Source of the DNA: CAYZHV01 sp964478055
GTDB taxonomy: Bacteria > Spirochaetota > Spirochaetia > DSM-27196 > Alkalispirochaetaceae
Reading direction: 5' to 3'
Assembly (NCBI GenBank): GCA_964478055.1
Contig: CAYZHV010000069.1
Span: forward strand, 1-15,408
DNA length: 15,408 nucleotides
Shown here: one piece after another, positions 14,541 to 15,408 of the stretch
Layout of the letters: the number at the start of each line of letters is the position of its first letter
Position numbering within the stretch: position 1 is the stretch's first letter
Made by a program: the position numbers and the translations under genes
Notes under the pieces: model-generated
Seen by the model: the letters and a program-made list of their open reading frames with translations, nothing else
Database searches by the model: none
Told to the model about the DNA's origin: nothing

Positions 14541-14564
14541 TAGCCCGAAAGGGAGCGCAGAACC

Positions 14565-15408
14565 GTGAAGAGCTACACCTATTTGATCATCGGGGGTGGC
14601 GTCGCCGCCGCCCGGGCTGTGGAGGGGATTCGAGAGACAGACACCTTCGGGTCCATTCTCATGGTAAGCGAAGAGGAGCACCTACCCTACGATAGGCCGC
14701 CCCTCTCCAAAGCCGCCCTCTCCCAGGGTCTCTCGATCTCGGATATAGCGATCCACTCCTCCTGGCACTACCTACTGCGCCGGGCCCGAGTAAAGCGTCG
14801 ACGGAGCGTGGTCTCTCTGGATCTTGCTACCTCGCCCCGGGAGGCTCGTCTTTCGGACGGGAGCGTCGTCGGTTTCAAGAAGGCGATCATCGCCACCGGC
14901 GCACGACCGAGAGCCCTGGATATCTCCGGCTGCGAGCTTTCAGGCTATGACGCCCTCCGGAGTTACGAGGACTCCCAGCGGATCCGTCATGAGCTCCTAA
15001 GGGGAGGATCCGCCGCGGGCAAGCAGGTCGTTATCGTCGGGGCCGGGTTTATCGGTCTCGAGGCGGCGGCCTCCATCGCGAGCCTCGGGGCGGAGGTAAC
15101 GGTCCTGGAGATCCAGGGGCAGGTGTGGCCCTCGGTGGCCCCGGCAACTCTGGCGACTTTCTTGCAGGAGCAGCTGGTGGAACAGGGGGTAACCTTTCGC
15201 TTCGGAAGCGGTGTTTCCGCTCTTGAAGGGGAGGGCCAGGTCCAGGCGGTACTCCTCGAGGACGGTACGCGAATACCAGCAGATCTGGTGCTCTTCGCGG
15301 TGGGAGTGAGGCCGAACCAGGAGATCGCCGAGGAAGCCGGTATCTCCGTGGAAGACGGCGTTCTCGTGGATCAGCAGCTGCGTACGAGCTCCGAGGACGT
15401 CTGGGCCG
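14565..15408 (+). CDS. FAD-dependent NAD(P)H oxidoreductase, ferredoxin-reductase type (partial, cut by window end)
   Basis: The frame is open to the window edge; 281 residues are present of an expected roughly 380-420. The FAD-binding dinucleotide motif is at the N-terminus (LIIGGGVAAARA, about 7-18). DRPPLSK (about 43-49) is typical of AIF/rhodocoxin-reductase/BphA4-like enzymes. ATGARPR (about 110-116) follows. A second Rossmann motif for NAD(P)H is VVIVGAGFIGLEAA (about 155-168), and LVLFAVGVRPN closes the FAD domain. There is no CXXC redox disulfide, unlike thioredoxin or lipoamide reductases. The start is GTG 14565, with GGGAG 9 nt upstream; translating from it gives the canonical N-terminus, and no nearby ATG does. 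The C-terminal reductase domain lies beyond the window. It probably passes electrons from NAD(P)H to a ferredoxin or rubredoxin-like partner, or acts in oxidative-stress defence. The partner is not visible. Confidence 0.88.
   Translation, partial: MKSYTYLIIGGGVAAARAVEGIRETDTFGSILMVSEEEHLPYDRPPLSKAALSQGLSISDIAIHSSWHYLLRRARVKRRRSVVSLDLATSPREARLSDGSVVGFKKAIIATGARPRALDISGCELSGYDALRSYEDSQRIRHELLRGGSAAGKQVVIVGAGFIGLEAAASIASLGAEVTVLEIQGQVWPSVAPATLATFLQEQLVEQGVTFRFGSGVSALEGEGQVQAVLLEDGTRIPADLVLFAVGVRPNQEIAEEAGISVEDGVLVDQQLRTSSEDVWA

Noticed and set aside
14426..14564. Possible SAM or T-box riboswitch before the PLP enzyme gene
   Set aside because: Only a short TCAGGTTCCTGA palindrome is present. I found no conserved core of a methionine-related riboswitch, and the gap is small.

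Overview
The window looks like chromosomal DNA of a high-GC, fermentative, diderm bacterium. My best guess is a spirochaete (Spirochaetota, perhaps a haloalkaliphilic free-living type). This is inference. It rests mainly on the adjacent pair of TIGR03545- and TIGR03546-like envelope proteins, a two-gene unit known from outer-membrane bacteria and familiar in spirochaetes, and on an anaerobic pyruvate formate-lyase operon. Nothing in the window is mobile: there are no insertion sequences, tRNAs, CRISPR arrays or phage genes. Genes are densely packed with even base composition, and no gene-free stretch exceeds about 220 bp.

Layout, left to right. (1) The 3' tail of a possible plus-strand gene (1-54). 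(2) A minus-strand two-gene operon for the TIGR03546-like membrane protein and the TIGR03545-like single-pass coiled-coil/AsmA-like protein (2764 down to 83). It is divergent from a plus-strand patatin-like phospholipase (2934-3731). (3) The minus-strand pflB-pflA operon (6865 down to 3757), preceded by a perfect Crp/Fnr-type palindrome at 7013-7028. (4) A minus-strand copper module: a CsoR-type Cu(I) repressor (10010-9726) followed by a two-HMA CopA ATPase (9674-7086). A CsoR-type operator lies inside the csoR promoter, and the csoR mRNA is predicted to be nearly leaderless. (5) A signalling region. A membrane HisKA_2-family histidine kinase reads leftward (10990-10091). A tight rightward operon holds a hemolysin III/PAQR membrane protein (11092-11772), a DUF2834 membrane protein (11782-12123) and a soluble GAF-HisKA_2 histidine kinase (12120-13274). 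(6) A minus-strand PLP-dependent Cys/Met-metabolism enzyme of the cystathionine gamma-synthase family (14425-13271), whose stop codon overlaps that of the kinase. (7) A divergent plus-strand FAD/NAD(P)H ferredoxin-reductase-like flavoprotein, cut by the window end (14565-15408).

How the genes may work together. PflB and its radical-SAM activase PflA handle anaerobic pyruvate cleavage, and the palindrome suggests redox or oxygen control. CsoR and CopA form a self-regulated copper-efflux circuit. The first operon plus the divergent patatin could be an envelope-lipid module (inference). The most unusual arrangement is the PAQR-family protein, DUF2834 protein and soluble histidine kinase in one translationally coupled operon, opposite a second kinase of the same family and with no response regulator in view. 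This could be an undescribed membrane-state signalling unit, but only gene order and spacing support that.
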